Source: SFWF01 sp045638145 (GTDB taxonomy: Bacteria; Bacillota; Clostridia; Oscillospirales; Acutalibacteraceae). From it: a stretch of 64,000 nt of DNA. Shown in pieces: positions 57,670 to 64,000 of the stretch. The stretch is from assembly GCA_045638145.1 (NCBI GenBank), contig JAZUAU010000024.1, positions 177,427-241,426 on the forward strand, read 5' to 3'. Under the pieces are notes generated by a model that was given only the letters and a program-made list of their open reading frames with translations, had not been told where the DNA came from and made no database searches. Numbering within the stretch: position 1 is the first letter of the stretch; the number at the start of each line of letters is the position of its first letter. Made by a program: the position numbers and the translations under genes.

Positions 57670-57698
57670 AAAAAAGGCTCGGTAACGAGCCTTTTTTA
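57670..57698 (+). terminator. Terminator of the galT-mscL unit
   Basis: Arms AAAAAAGGCTCG and CGAGCCTTTTTT around a 4-5 base loop, 2 bases after the mscL stop. Confidence 0.9.
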
Positions 57699-57700
57699 CA

Positions 57701-57853
57701 AATTCAGAATGCAGCATTTCGGTGTGACTTCGTCACATATACTTACGATACGACTACAAAATATTGAGAACGAAAATATTATATGTTCTCGTATCGTAGC
57801 TATATGTCCGTAGGACACATTAATTCTGCATTCTGCACTATGAATTCTGCATT
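57701..57853 (+). repeat. Modular palindromic element, copy B
   Basis: End-word ATTCAGAATGCAG, hairpin GTGTGAC-TTC-GTCACA, TACGATACGA, about 35 unique bases, TCGTATCGTA, hairpin GTCC-GTA-GGACACATTA, inverted end-word (ATTCTGCATTCTGCA units). Same order, orientation and end-word type as copy A at 44 kb. Confidence 0.8.
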
Positions 57854-57872
57854 TTATAAAAGGATGTTTTAA

Positions 57873-58865
57873 TTGAAACGTATAAAACTAATTTTAACCG
57901 GCGGGACTATCGGAAGCCGAATCGATGAGCAGGGCAATATCTCCCCTGCAGCCGAGCCAATGCTACTCATGTTTTGCAGTGAAACGATTAAAAATACTGC
58001 CGATTTCGATATTTCAGAGCCTTTTTCGGTACTTTCGGAAAATATGACCGCCGCTCACCGTGAGACTCTCATAAAAGAGCTTTTGAAGGCGGAAAACAAC
58101 GGTATCGACGGGGTGATTATCGCCCACGGAAGCGACACTCTCTGCTACACCGCGGCTCTCGTCGCTATGGCTACTCGGCATCTTCCCTTTCCGGTCGTTT
58201 TTATTGCAAGCGACAAGGTACTATCCGACCCCGACTCCAACGGAAGGGAGAATTTTGAAAGTGCCGTTACCCTTATAAAAAGCGGTATAGTAAAACGCGG
58301 ATGCTTTATCTGTTATAGGGATAAATCGGGCGAAAACTCGGTATATCTCGGCACACGTCTTTCCTCTGCCGAGCCGATTTTTGATAGCTTTATGCCCTTT
58401 GACGGCTCTCGCCTGGGTATTACATCAAACGGAATGTTTTATCCCGAAAACAATCGGATAATTGATGAAATCAATCTTGAAAAAGAGGCTGTAATAAAGG
58501 GTGATTTTACCCTTTCCGACGATATTTTGCTAACCTTTTCGTCCCCCTATTTTTACCCTGACAGGCTCTCTTTAGATGGGCTTTCCGCCGTTATAAACTA
58601 CGGTTATCACTGTGGTACAGGCAACGAAAAGGGGCTTCTGTCTCTTGCAGAAAAGTGCAGCTATAAAAATATTCCTCTTTATCTTGCCTCCTTTAAGGAT
58701 AAGGACGCGCCCGTTTACGAAAGCCTTGCCGAGGTTTTAAAAATGAAAAACGTAACAAGGCTTTACAATATTTCGCCCGAATCTGCCGCCGCAAAGGTTA
58801 GTCTTTCGGTGGCTGTTTCTCCCGAAATTTTACAAAAACATCTATTTTTTGAGGAAATTTGTTGA
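57873..58865 (+). CDS. L-asparaginase, cytoplasmic type I-like
   Basis: A 330-residue asparaginase/glutaminase-family enzyme hydrolysing L-asparagine to aspartate and ammonia. The N-terminal catalytic Thr lies in LILTGGTIGSR and the second motif is IAHGSDTLCYTAAL (HGxDT). No signal peptide, so cytoplasmic. The start is TTG with AAAAGGA 8 bases ahead, directly after repeat copy B. Its TGA stop lies inside the -35 box of the thiT promoter. Confidence 0.88.
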   Translation: MKRIKLILTGGTIGSRIDEQGNISPAAEPMLLMFCSETIKNTADFDISEPFSVLSENMTAAHRETLIKELLKAENNGIDGVIIAHGSDTLCYTAALVAMATRHLPFPVVFIASDKVLSDPDSNGRENFESAVTLIKSGIVKRGCFICYRDKSGENSVYLGTRLSSAEPIFDSFMPFDGSRLGITSNGMFYPENNRIIDEINLEKEAVIKGDFTLSDDILLTFSSPYFYPDRLSLDGLSAVINYGYHCGTGNEKGLLSLAEKCSYKNIPLYLASFKDKDAPVYESLAEVLKMKNVTRLYNISPESAAAKVSLSVAVSPEILQKHLFFEEIC

Positions 58866-58890
58866 CAAACCCTAAAATGAGGTATATAAT
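58862..58890 (+). promoter_or_regulatory. Promoter of thiT
   Basis: TTGACA, 17 bases, TATAAT: perfect consensus. The -35 box overlaps the last codon and stop of the asparaginase gene. Confidence 0.8.
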
Positions 58891-58911
58891 ACCCTTGCCA
58901 ATCGAATAATG

Positions 58912-58992
58912 TGATCAGGGGTGCCGCAAGGCTGAGATGAGCGAGTGCTCGAACCCTTTAACCTGATAGGGATAATACCGGCGTAGGAAGAT
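58912..58992 (+). promoter_or_regulatory. TPP riboswitch
   Basis: The conserved thi-box elements are all present in order: ATCAGGGGTGC, GGCTGAGATGAGC, ACCCTTTAACCTGAT and GGGATAATACCGGCGTAGGAA. They form the pyrimidine and pyrophosphate sensor arms that bind thiamine pyrophosphate. A terminator hairpin at 59017-59053 follows, so TPP binding should stop transcription before thiT. Confidence 0.95.
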
Positions 58993-59016
58993 CTTGAAAT
59001 TCTCATTTTAAATGAT

Positions 59017-59053
59017 TTTGCCGCACCGAAATTCGTGCGGCAAATATTATTTT
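59017..59053 (+). terminator. Riboswitch-controlled terminator
   Basis: Perfect 10-base arms TTTGCCGCAC and GTGCGGCAAA, loop of 8, followed by TATTATTTT. Lies between the TPP aptamer and thiT. A smaller GGGG/CCCC hairpin (59057-59070) precedes the ribosome site. Confidence 0.8.
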
Positions 59054-59084
59054 ACGGGGATACTACCCCAAAAGGAGAATTATT

Positions 59085-59618
59085 ATGAACAAAAAAAGGC
59101 TACTTACAATTTGCGAATGCGGTATATTTATCGCACTTGCCGTGGGACTCTCATTTGTTGAGATTCAGATTGGTCCGTCGGGCGGCTCGATTAACTTTAC
59201 GATGCTTCCCCTCTTTATTCTTGCCTACCGTCATGGCGGATTCTGGACAATGTCTGCGGGTGCTGTATTTGGACTTATCAAGTGCATTATCGGCGGTGGC
59301 ATCGCGTGGGGTCTTCCCTCAATTCTGCTCGACTACGTTGTAGCTTATGCCGTAGTTGGTGTTGCAGGCTTCTTTATGCATAACCGTCGTCTCACAGAGG
59401 TTGGCGCCCTCATAGGCTGTGCCGCGCGCTATCTCATTCACACCCTTTCGGGCGTTCTGCTTTATGCAATCACCGTTCCGACAGAGGTTGTCGGCTTCGG
59501 AACCTATGCAAATCCCTTCGTTTATTCACTCGTTTACAATGCAGTTTATATGATTCCCAGCAGTGTGGTTTGTGTCATCCTCCTCGCACTCCTCAGACCA
59601 GCACTTAAAAGACTTTAA
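59085..59618 (+). CDS. thiT: Thiamine ECF transporter substrate-binding subunit ThiT
   Basis: A 177-residue membrane S-component with about six helices. It starts with the ECF-module contact helix (ECGIFIALAVGLSF) and contains the ThiT thiamine-site region GGFWTMSAGAVFGLIK and WGLPSILLDYVVAY. It works with a shared EcfA/A'/T module encoded elsewhere. The TPP riboswitch confirms the thiamine role. AAGGAG lies 7 bases before the ATG. Confidence 0.95.
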   Translation: MNKKRLLTICECGIFIALAVGLSFVEIQIGPSGGSINFTMLPLFILAYRHGGFWTMSAGAVFGLIKCIIGGGIAWGLPSILLDYVVAYAVVGVAGFFMHNRRLTEVGALIGCAARYLIHTLSGVLLYAITVPTEVVGFGTYANPFVYSLVYNAVYMIPSSVVCVILLALLRPALKRL

Positions 59619-59645
59619 AAAAAGAGCCCAAAAGGGCTCTTTTTT
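59617..59645 (+). terminator. Terminator of thiT
   Basis: Arms AAAAAAAGAGCCC and GGGCTCTTTTTT around AAAA, starting at the stop codon. Confidence 0.9.
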
Positions 59646-59648
59646 AGT

Positions 59649-59792
59649 ACAAAGCGCAAAATGCAAAATTAATGTGTCCTTCGGACGAAATAATTAGGAT
59701 ACGAAAACAAATAGATTTACCCCGTATCGTAATTAAATCGTGGCGAAGCCACACCATAACTTTGAATTTTGCACTTTGTGCTTTGCATTTTG
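59649..59792 (-). repeat. Modular palindromic element, copy D (inverted)
   Basis: Read on the minus strand: tandem end-word GCAAAGCACAAAGTGCAAAA, hairpin GTGTGGC-TTC-GCCAC, TTAAT, TACGATACG, about 25 unique bases, CGTATC, hairpin GTCC-GAA-GGACACATTAA, inverted end-word TTTTGCATTTTGCGCTTTG. It shares its end-word with copy C but lies in the opposite orientation. Confidence 0.8.
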
Positions 59793-59803
59793 TCTATTTC
59801 CCA

Positions 59804-59832
59804 TTGACATTACCTAAGTTATAATATATAAT
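59804..59832 (+). promoter_or_regulatory. Promoter of the polysaccharide-export pair
   Basis: TTGACA, 17 bases, TATAAT: perfect consensus, 47 bases before the TTG start and 11 bases after repeat copy D. Confidence 0.8.
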
Positions 59833-59879
59833 ATCTTGTGTATATACACTAGGCGAATATTTTTATAAGGGTGAATGTT

Positions 59880-60587
59880 TTGGATAAGAAATATACAAAA
59901 GAGCTTAACCTGTCCGACTTTATCGGAATTTTAAAGTCTCACTGGCTCGTGCTTCTTGTAACAGCCGTTTTCTGTGCCGTGCTTGCGTTCGGATATTCAA
60001 AGATTTTTGTAACTCCTCTATATCGTGCAAGCGCTCAGATGTTCGTTGATACCCGTAAGGTTTCGTCCGAGGGTAAGGACACCTACATAAATCAGACACA
60101 GATTGCAGCTGCTAAGGAGCTTGCTTCAACCTATGTTCACATCATTAAGACAAATACCGTTCTTAACAAGGTTATCGAGGAGCTTGACCTTGATATGAAC
60201 CACAATCAGCTTAAGAATAAAATAAGCGCAGAGGTCGTTGACGAAACGCAGCTTCTTAAAATCTATGTTACCCATGCAGACAAAAAAACAGCTCTCGAAA
60301 TTGCCGAAAAGCTTGTTGAAATTGCTCCCGATATGGTAAACGAAAAGGTTGACTCGGGTAAGCTTATCTCTATCGACGACCCCGAGGTTTCCTCCTCCCC
60401 CGTCAGCCCCAACGTTACCCAAAACACACTCATCGGCTTTATTGCAGGCTTCGTTCTTCTTTATATATTTTTCCTTGTCAGAAGACTTCTTGACAACAAG
60501 TTTAAGTCTGCAGAATCCATTCAGAAAATACTTGACCTGCCTGTGCTTGGTGTAATTCCCTCGCTCGACAAGGTTTCATCTAAATAA
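59880..60587 (+). CDS. Wzz/CpsC-type polysaccharide co-polymerase and kinase modulator
   Basis: A 235-residue membrane protein: N-terminal helix (about 23-43, WLVLLVTAVFCAVLAFGYS), an extracytoplasmic alpha/beta domain, the Pro-rich Wzz motif SSPVSPNVTQN and a second helix (NTLIGFIAGFVLLYIFF). It sets chain length of exported polysaccharide and, in Firmicutes, activates the separate BY-kinase through its cytoplasmic tail. TTG at 59880 follows AAGGGTG by 7 bases; the GTG upstream is part of that site. Only the kinase follows; no glycosyltransferase genes are nearby. Confidence 0.88.
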   Translation: MDKKYTKELNLSDFIGILKSHWLVLLVTAVFCAVLAFGYSKIFVTPLYRASAQMFVDTRKVSSEGKDTYINQTQIAAAKELASTYVHIIKTNTVLNKVIEELDLDMNHNQLKNKISAEVVDETQLLKIYVTHADKKTALEIAEKLVEIAPDMVNEKVDSGKLISIDDPEVSSSPVSPNVTQNTLIGFIAGFVLLYIFFLVRRLLDNKFKSAESIQKILDLPVLGVIPSLDKVSSK

Positions 60588-60600
60588 GGGGGTGCCGATA

Positions 60601-61335
60601 ATGTTATTCAAAAAGAACAAAAATCTTCAAAGCAGCGGTTTAGGTGAGATTTTGACCCAGAAGCTCCCCTTTATGTATACCGAGGCTTACAAGGCACTCC
60701 GTACAAATGTTGAGTTCCTCTCGGTTTCTAACAACGCTAAAAAGATTGTAGTAACAAGCTCACTTTCGGGTGAGGGCAAAACCTGTCTTTCCATCAACCT
60801 TGCAATTTCCCTTGCACAGACCGGCAAAAAGGTAATCATACTTGACTGCGACCTTAGAAAGCCAAAGGTGCACCGTTATCTCCGCATTAAGCACTCAGCA
60901 CAATACGGTGTCTCTACCGTGCTGAGCGGCACCGCAGAGACGGATAGCTCCATCGGATATTTAGAGGATATAAACCTTTATGTTATGCTCGCAGGTCCCA
61001 CTCCTCCAAACCCCTCCGAGCTTCTCAACAGCGAAAGGGCGAAGAAGCTTTTCAACGACCTTGCAGAACGTTTCGACTATATTATCTGCGATACTGCGCC
61101 TACCGCTATCGTTACCGATGCAGTAACCCTCTCGCAGCATTGTGACGGCGTAATCTTTGTTATCCGTCAGAATTATGCTACCACCGAGCACGTAAGAGAG
61201 GCGATCGACCGACTAAAGAGCGTCGATGCAAAAATTCTTGGTACCGTGCTTAACGGTTACAACGCCAAGGACGACAACGGAAGCTATTACGGACAGTATT
61301 ATTACTATTACAGCAATAAATACTATGAGGAATAA
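60601..61335 (+). CDS. Bacterial tyrosine kinase (BY-kinase), CpsD/CapB-like
   Basis: A 244-residue cytoplasmic tyrosine autokinase. Walker A SSLSGEGKTCLSINLA (about residue 52), Walker A' VIILDCDLRKPK and Walker B-like YIICDTAPTAIVTD are present. The C terminus is an autophosphorylation cluster with nine Tyr in the last 20 residues (YYGQYYYYYSNKYYEE). It pairs with the Wzz-like protein upstream. ATG at 60601 follows AAGGGGGTG by 6 bases. Confidence 0.93.
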   Translation: MLFKKNKNLQSSGLGEILTQKLPFMYTEAYKALRTNVEFLSVSNNAKKIVVTSSLSGEGKTCLSINLAISLAQTGKKVIILDCDLRKPKVHRYLRIKHSAQYGVSTVLSGTAETDSSIGYLEDINLYVMLAGPTPPNPSELLNSERAKKLFNDLAERFDYIICDTAPTAIVTDAVTLSQHCDGVIFVIRQNYATTEHVREAIDRLKSVDAKILGTVLNGYNAKDDNGSYYGQYYYYYSNKYYEE

Positions 61336-61426
61336 AAAAGACCGCTTATTAATATGAACCCCCAAGGTTACACACTTTTGGAGATGCATATCAATCCCGT
61401 TCACGAGGTGAACACCTTAAATATAA

Positions 61427-61470
61427 AAAGGTATCCGAGAAAATATAAATCTCGGATACCTTTATTTTTT
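61427..61470. terminator. Terminator of the BY-kinase operon, bidirectional
   Basis: Arms AAAGGTATCCGAGA and TCTCGGATACCTTT around a 9-base AT-rich loop, followed by ATTTTTT. It also ends the convergent flavin-reductase-like gene. Upstream at 61399-61413 lies a small palindrome GTTCAC-GAG-GTGAAC of unknown meaning. Confidence 0.85.
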
Positions 61471-61495
61471 GTTCCCTTTTGTTCTCCGCCAATTA

Positions 61496-62008
61496 TCAAG
61501 GTTCTTTTACAAGTACCTTTTCAATTTTTCCTATTATCATATTATGATAATCCTTTTCGGGGTAGTAACGAGGAAGGACCGATTTGTCAATAAAGGAATC
61601 CTCCTGCATCTGCTGTACAAACTGTTTTTTTACAACGAGAACAAGGCGCGCCTCTTTAAAATAAACATACTTTTCGTTTAGAACGGGGGTTAATCCGCAT
61701 TCCTTGGTTTTGTCAACCTCCCTGCCCGATTTTGAGCCGCAGATTTTGTGAATATCTTTGCGGTCGCCATAGAAGGATACGGTAAAATAGTCACTTTTAT
61801 CGATAAATTCCATAGTATAGCGCTGAGGTCGTACAACCACACAGAGAGAGTCCTGTCCCCACATTTCGCCGGCATAGCCCCAGGACGCCGTCATCATATT
61901 ATAGCCGCCCGTACCTCCCGCCGTAATGAGTGACCATTCGTCTGCAAAACACCTTATTAAATTGTCTTTGATTTCCTTTGGCTCAATTGTTTTAAAAATA
62001 GTAATCAT
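61496..62008 (-). CDS. Flavin reductase-like (FMN-binding split-barrel) protein
   Basis: A 170-residue protein of the flavin reductase/FMN-binding split-barrel fold. Typical parts: SLITAGGTGGYNMMTASWGYAGEMWG (strand-turn with FMN contacts), VVRPQRYTMEFI and FTVSFYG. Clostridial relatives use FMN; the electron partner is unknown. AAAGG lies only 2 bases before the ATG, unusually close, so the start may be slightly different. Confidence 0.82.
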   Translation of the reverse strand: MITIFKTIEPKEIKDNLIRCFADEWSLITAGGTGGYNMMTASWGYAGEMWGQDSLCVVVRPQRYTMEFIDKSDYFTVSFYGDRKDIHKICGSKSGREVDKTKECGLTPVLNEKYVYFKEARLVLVVKKQFVQQMQEDSFIDKSVLPRYYPEKDYHNMIIGKIEKVLVKEP

Positions 62009-62038
62009 CGCCTTTTATTTTATGATTAGTTTGATAAT

Positions 62039-62066
62039 ATTATACCACAAGAAAAACAAATCGCAA
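62039..62066 (-). promoter_or_regulatory. Promoter of the flavin-reductase-like gene
   Basis: Minus strand TTGCGA, 16 bases, TATAAT, 30 bases before the ATG. Confidence 0.65.
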
Positions 62067-62143
62067 AGAACAAATTGAAAAATTCCCTTTTCCCCTTTCC
62101 CTTAATTTTTGTTAAAAATTTATCGAAAAGTGTCTCTTTCCTC

Positions 62144-62172
62144 TTGTAATTTTTTATATTATTTGTTATACT
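62144..62172 (+). promoter_or_regulatory. Promoter of the NifU-like/GGGtGRT pair
   Basis: TTGTAA, 17 bases, TATACT, 53 bases before the ATG at 62226. A GGTC-GGGAAA-GACC hairpin sits in the leader (62183-62196). Confidence 0.7.
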
Positions 62173-62225
62173 TATTTCGTATGGTCGGGAAAGACCAAAA
62201 TTTACCGAAAGGAGAATTCTACCAA

Positions 62226-62918
62226 ATGAATTATTCAGTAGAAGTTCAGAACATGTGCTCTGTTGCCAAGGGTCCTCACCACGGTCCCGCTCCCATTCCG
62301 GAAGAAGGCAGATGGGTACAGGCAAAAGAAATTAAAGACATTTCCGCTTACACTCACGGTGTGGGCTGGTGCGCTCCTCAGCAGGGCGCCTGCAAGCTTT
62401 CTTTAAACGTAAAAGAAGGCATCATCGAGGAAGCCCTCGTTGAGACTATCGGCTGCTCGGGTATGACCCACTCTGCCGCTATGGCAGCTGAGATTCTTCC
62501 CGGCAAAACACTGCTCGAGGCTCTTAATACCGACCTCGTTTGCGACGCTATCAATACCGCTATGCGCGAGCTTTTCCTCCAGATTGTTTACGGACGCAGC
62601 CAGTCGGCTTTCTCTGAAGACGGTCTTGTAATCGGTGCAGGTATGGAAGACCTCGGTAAGGGCGAGGGTTCCATGGTTGGTACTATGTACGGTACCAAGG
62701 CTAAGGGTGTTCGTTACCTTGAAATGACCGAGGGCTACTGCACAAGAATGGCACTTGATGAGAACGATGAGGTTATCGGCTATGAGTTCGTATCTCTCGG
62801 CAAGATGACCGACTTCATCAAGAAGGGTCTTGAGCCGAACGAAGCATATGAGAAGTCCAAGGGTACATACGGCCGCTTTGCTGACGCTGTAAAGTACATT
62901 GACCCGAGAAAAGAATAA
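62226..62918 (+). CDS. NifU-like iron-sulfur scaffold-type protein
   Basis: A 230-residue protein related to the NifU/IscU N-terminal scaffold fold. Cys-containing segments are GWCAPQQGACK, ETIGCSGMTHSAAMAAEILPG (scaffold-like GCSG..T) and DLVCDAINTAM. The C-terminal half (EDLGKGEGSMVGTMYGTKAKG) is an extension not seen in plain IscU. AAAGGAG lies 11 bases before the ATG; upstream frame sequence contains the promoter. It is followed after 14 bases by the GGGtGRT protein, a pairing I know from other Clostridia; the joint function is not described to my knowledge. Confidence 0.85.
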   Translation: MNYSVEVQNMCSVAKGPHHGPAPIPEEGRWVQAKEIKDISAYTHGVGWCAPQQGACKLSLNVKEGIIEEALVETIGCSGMTHSAAMAAEILPGKTLLEALNTDLVCDAINTAMRELFLQIVYGRSQSAFSEDGLVIGAGMEDLGKGEGSMVGTMYGTKAKGVRYLEMTEGYCTRMALDENDEVIGYEFVSLGKMTDFIKKGLEPNEAYEKSKGTYGRFADAVKYIDPRKE

Positions 62919-62932
62919 GGAGGAGAACGCAA

Positions 62933-63931
62933 ATGGCTAAATTTGAAGGTTATGAGAGACGCGAGGCTAAAATCCTTGCCGCTCTTAAAGAATTTGGAAT
63001 TTCCTCCATCGATGAATGTAAGGAAATCTGCGATGCCAAGGGCATTGACCCCTACAAGATTGTAGAAGAAACTCAGCCTATCGCATTTGAAAATGCAAAG
63101 TGGGCTTACACCGTTGGTTGCGCTATCGCAATCAAGAAGGGCTGCACAAAGGCTGCTGACGCTGCTGCCGCTATCGGTATCGGTCTTCAGGCTTTCTGTA
63201 TCCCCGGCTCTGTTGCTGAAAACCGCAAGGTTGGTCTTGGCCACGGTAACCTCGGCAAGATGCTCCTCTCGGACGAGACCGAGTGCTTCTGCTTCCTTGC
63301 AGGACACGAGTCTTTCGCTGCTGCTGAAGGCGCAATCAAGATTGCTCTTAACGCTAATAAGGTTAGAACTACTCCCCTTCGCGTTATCCTTAACGGCCTT
63401 GGTAAGGATGCCGCTTATATCATTTCCCGTATCAACGGCTTTACCTATGTAGAGACCGAGTTTGACCCCTATACCGAAGAGGTTAAGGTTATTTCTGAGA
63501 AGGCATTCTCGAACGGTCCCCGTGCTAACGTTAAGTGCTACGGCTCTGACAACGTTCCCGAGGGTGTTGCTATTATGCAGCTTGAGAAGGTTGGCGTTTC
63601 CATCACGGGTAACTCCACCAACCCCACCCGCTTCCAGCACCCCGTTGCAGGCACCTATAAGAAATGGTGTAACGAAAACGGCGTAAACTACTTCTCTGTT
63701 GCTTCGGGCGGCGGTACCGGACGTACCCTCCACCCCGACAACATGGCAGCAGGCCCCGCTTCCTACGGTATGACCGATACAATGGGAAGAATGCACGGCG
63801 ATGCTCAGTTCGCAGGTTCTTCCTCCGTTCCCGCTCACGTAGAGATGATGGGTCTGATCGGCGCCGGTAACAACCCCATGGTTGGTATGACCGTTGCTTG
63901 CGCAGTTGCTATCGAGGAAAGCTGCAAGTAA
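62933..63931 (+). CDS. GGGtGRT-family protein of unknown function
   Basis: A 332-residue soluble protein with the family-naming motif SGGGTGRTLHPDNMAAGP (about residue 259). Further conserved-looking stretches are GLGHGNLGKMLL, FLAGHESFAAAEGAIKIALNANKVRTTPLRVILNGLGKDAA and GNNPMVGMTVACAVAIEES at the C terminus. The Gly-rich loop suggests nucleotide or cofactor binding. GGAGG lies upstream of the ATG. Codon use is strongly biased toward C-ending codons, hinting at high expression. A long open frame on the opposite strand is an artefact of that codon bias. Confidence 0.88.
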   Translation: MAKFEGYERREAKILAALKEFGISSIDECKEICDAKGIDPYKIVEETQPIAFENAKWAYTVGCAIAIKKGCTKAADAAAAIGIGLQAFCIPGSVAENRKVGLGHGNLGKMLLSDETECFCFLAGHESFAAAEGAIKIALNANKVRTTPLRVILNGLGKDAAYIISRINGFTYVETEFDPYTEEVKVISEKAFSNGPRANVKCYGSDNVPEGVAIMQLEKVGVSITGNSTNPTRFQHPVAGTYKKWCNENGVNYFSVASGGGTGRTLHPDNMAAGPASYGMTDTMGRMHGDAQFAGSSSVPAHVEMMGLIGAGNNPMVGMTVACAVAIEESCK

Positions 63932-64000
63932 GAAGCTGATAAACCCTTGATTCTATTGACTTTGTAAGATCTTTTAACATCTTTAAAGTAAGTCTGAATC

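Noticed and set aside
61354..61593. A 79-codon frame after the BY-kinase gene
   Set aside because: It runs through the terminator hairpin into the antisense of the flavin-reductase-like gene and has no ribosome site.
62780..63838. A 352-codon open frame on the minus strand opposite the GGGtGRT gene
   Set aside because: It mirrors the codon structure of the strongly biased plus-strand gene, has no ribosome site or promoter, and its product is low-complexity Gly/Ser/Leu/Val without recognisable domains.

Overview
The window looks like chromosomal DNA of a low-to-moderate GC Gram-positive anaerobe of the class Clostridia. The evidence is a SpoVAD sporulation protein, an HPr with both His and Ser phosphorylation motifs, many TTG/GTG starts with strong AGGAGG-type ribosome sites, canonical TTGACA-17-TATAAT promoters, a PPi-type phosphofructokinase, a type 1B dihydroorotate dehydrogenase (PyrK/PyrD) and a GGGtGRT-family protein. 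No prophage, transposase, CRISPR array or rRNA operon is visible. Gene density is high and most of the window is core metabolism.

Layout. 1-5.7 kb (minus): a cut-off pyruvate kinase, PPi-type phosphofructokinase, an NSS sodium symporter, a CPA2 antiporter and an HtrA protease. 5.8-10.1 kb (minus): a tight operon yfmF-yfmH-lgt-folD. 10.2-15.0 kb (plus): a tiny membrane protein, glycogen phosphorylase and a GH13 amylase. 15.0-16.8 kb (minus): a lipoprotein with a duplicated domain and a membrane-anchored protein. 16.8-19.3 kb (plus): a metal-resistance operon (ArsR sensor, separate HMA protein, P1B ATPase). 19.3-28 kb: MgtE, SpoVAD, an ion transporter, an alpha/beta hydrolase and a zinc-ribbon/VWA surface pair. 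28.0-28.6 kb: a tRNA-Pro gene next to an odd tRNA-derived hairpin-rich stretch. 28.6-32.7 kb (minus): HPr and the ylxM-ffh-rpsP-khpA-rimM-trmD translation/secretion cluster. 32.8-35 kb: a lipoprotein and an OppA-like lipoprotein. 35-44 kb (plus): a pyrimidine operon pyrC-carB-pyrK-pyrD-pyrF-pyrE-pyrB-pyrI behind an attenuator leader. 44.2-46.6 kb (minus): an amino-acid ABC importer whose binding protein appears circularly permuted. 46.8-51.2 kb (plus): a heterodimeric ABC exporter and a HAD phosphatase. 51.4-54.5 kb: small regulatory and hypothetical genes and pncB. 54.6-59.6 kb (plus): galT, an AEC carrier, mscL, asparaginase and a TPP-riboswitch-controlled thiT. 59.8-61.3 kb: a Wzz/BY-kinase polysaccharide pair. 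61.5-64 kb: a flavin-reductase-like protein and a NifU-like/GGGtGRT pair. The last 69 bases hold nothing I recognise.

What stands out beyond ordinary genes. (1) A family of about 145-170 bp modular palindromic intergenic elements (44.0, 51.3, 57.7 and 59.7 kb) shares a fixed internal hairpin order but has interchangeable tandem end-words. Half-copies or bare end-words sit at 30.3, 32.8 and 42.0 kb, where they contribute a ribosome site or a stop codon to neighbouring genes. Two further hairpin clusters at 28.0-28.3 and 52.2-52.4 kb may be related in kind. (2) The 28.0-28.3 kb cluster contains rearranged tRNA-Pro segments and an att-like direct repeat of the tRNA 3' end. (3) The binding protein at 45.8-46.6 kb carries its normal C-terminal segment at the N terminus. 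(4) The pyr leader has a three-state attenuator plus an inverted repeat straddling its promoter, with no pyrR or carA in view.

Starts were chosen mainly from ribosome-site spacing. In several genes the longest open frame begins inside a promoter or Shine-Dalgarno sequence and was shortened.
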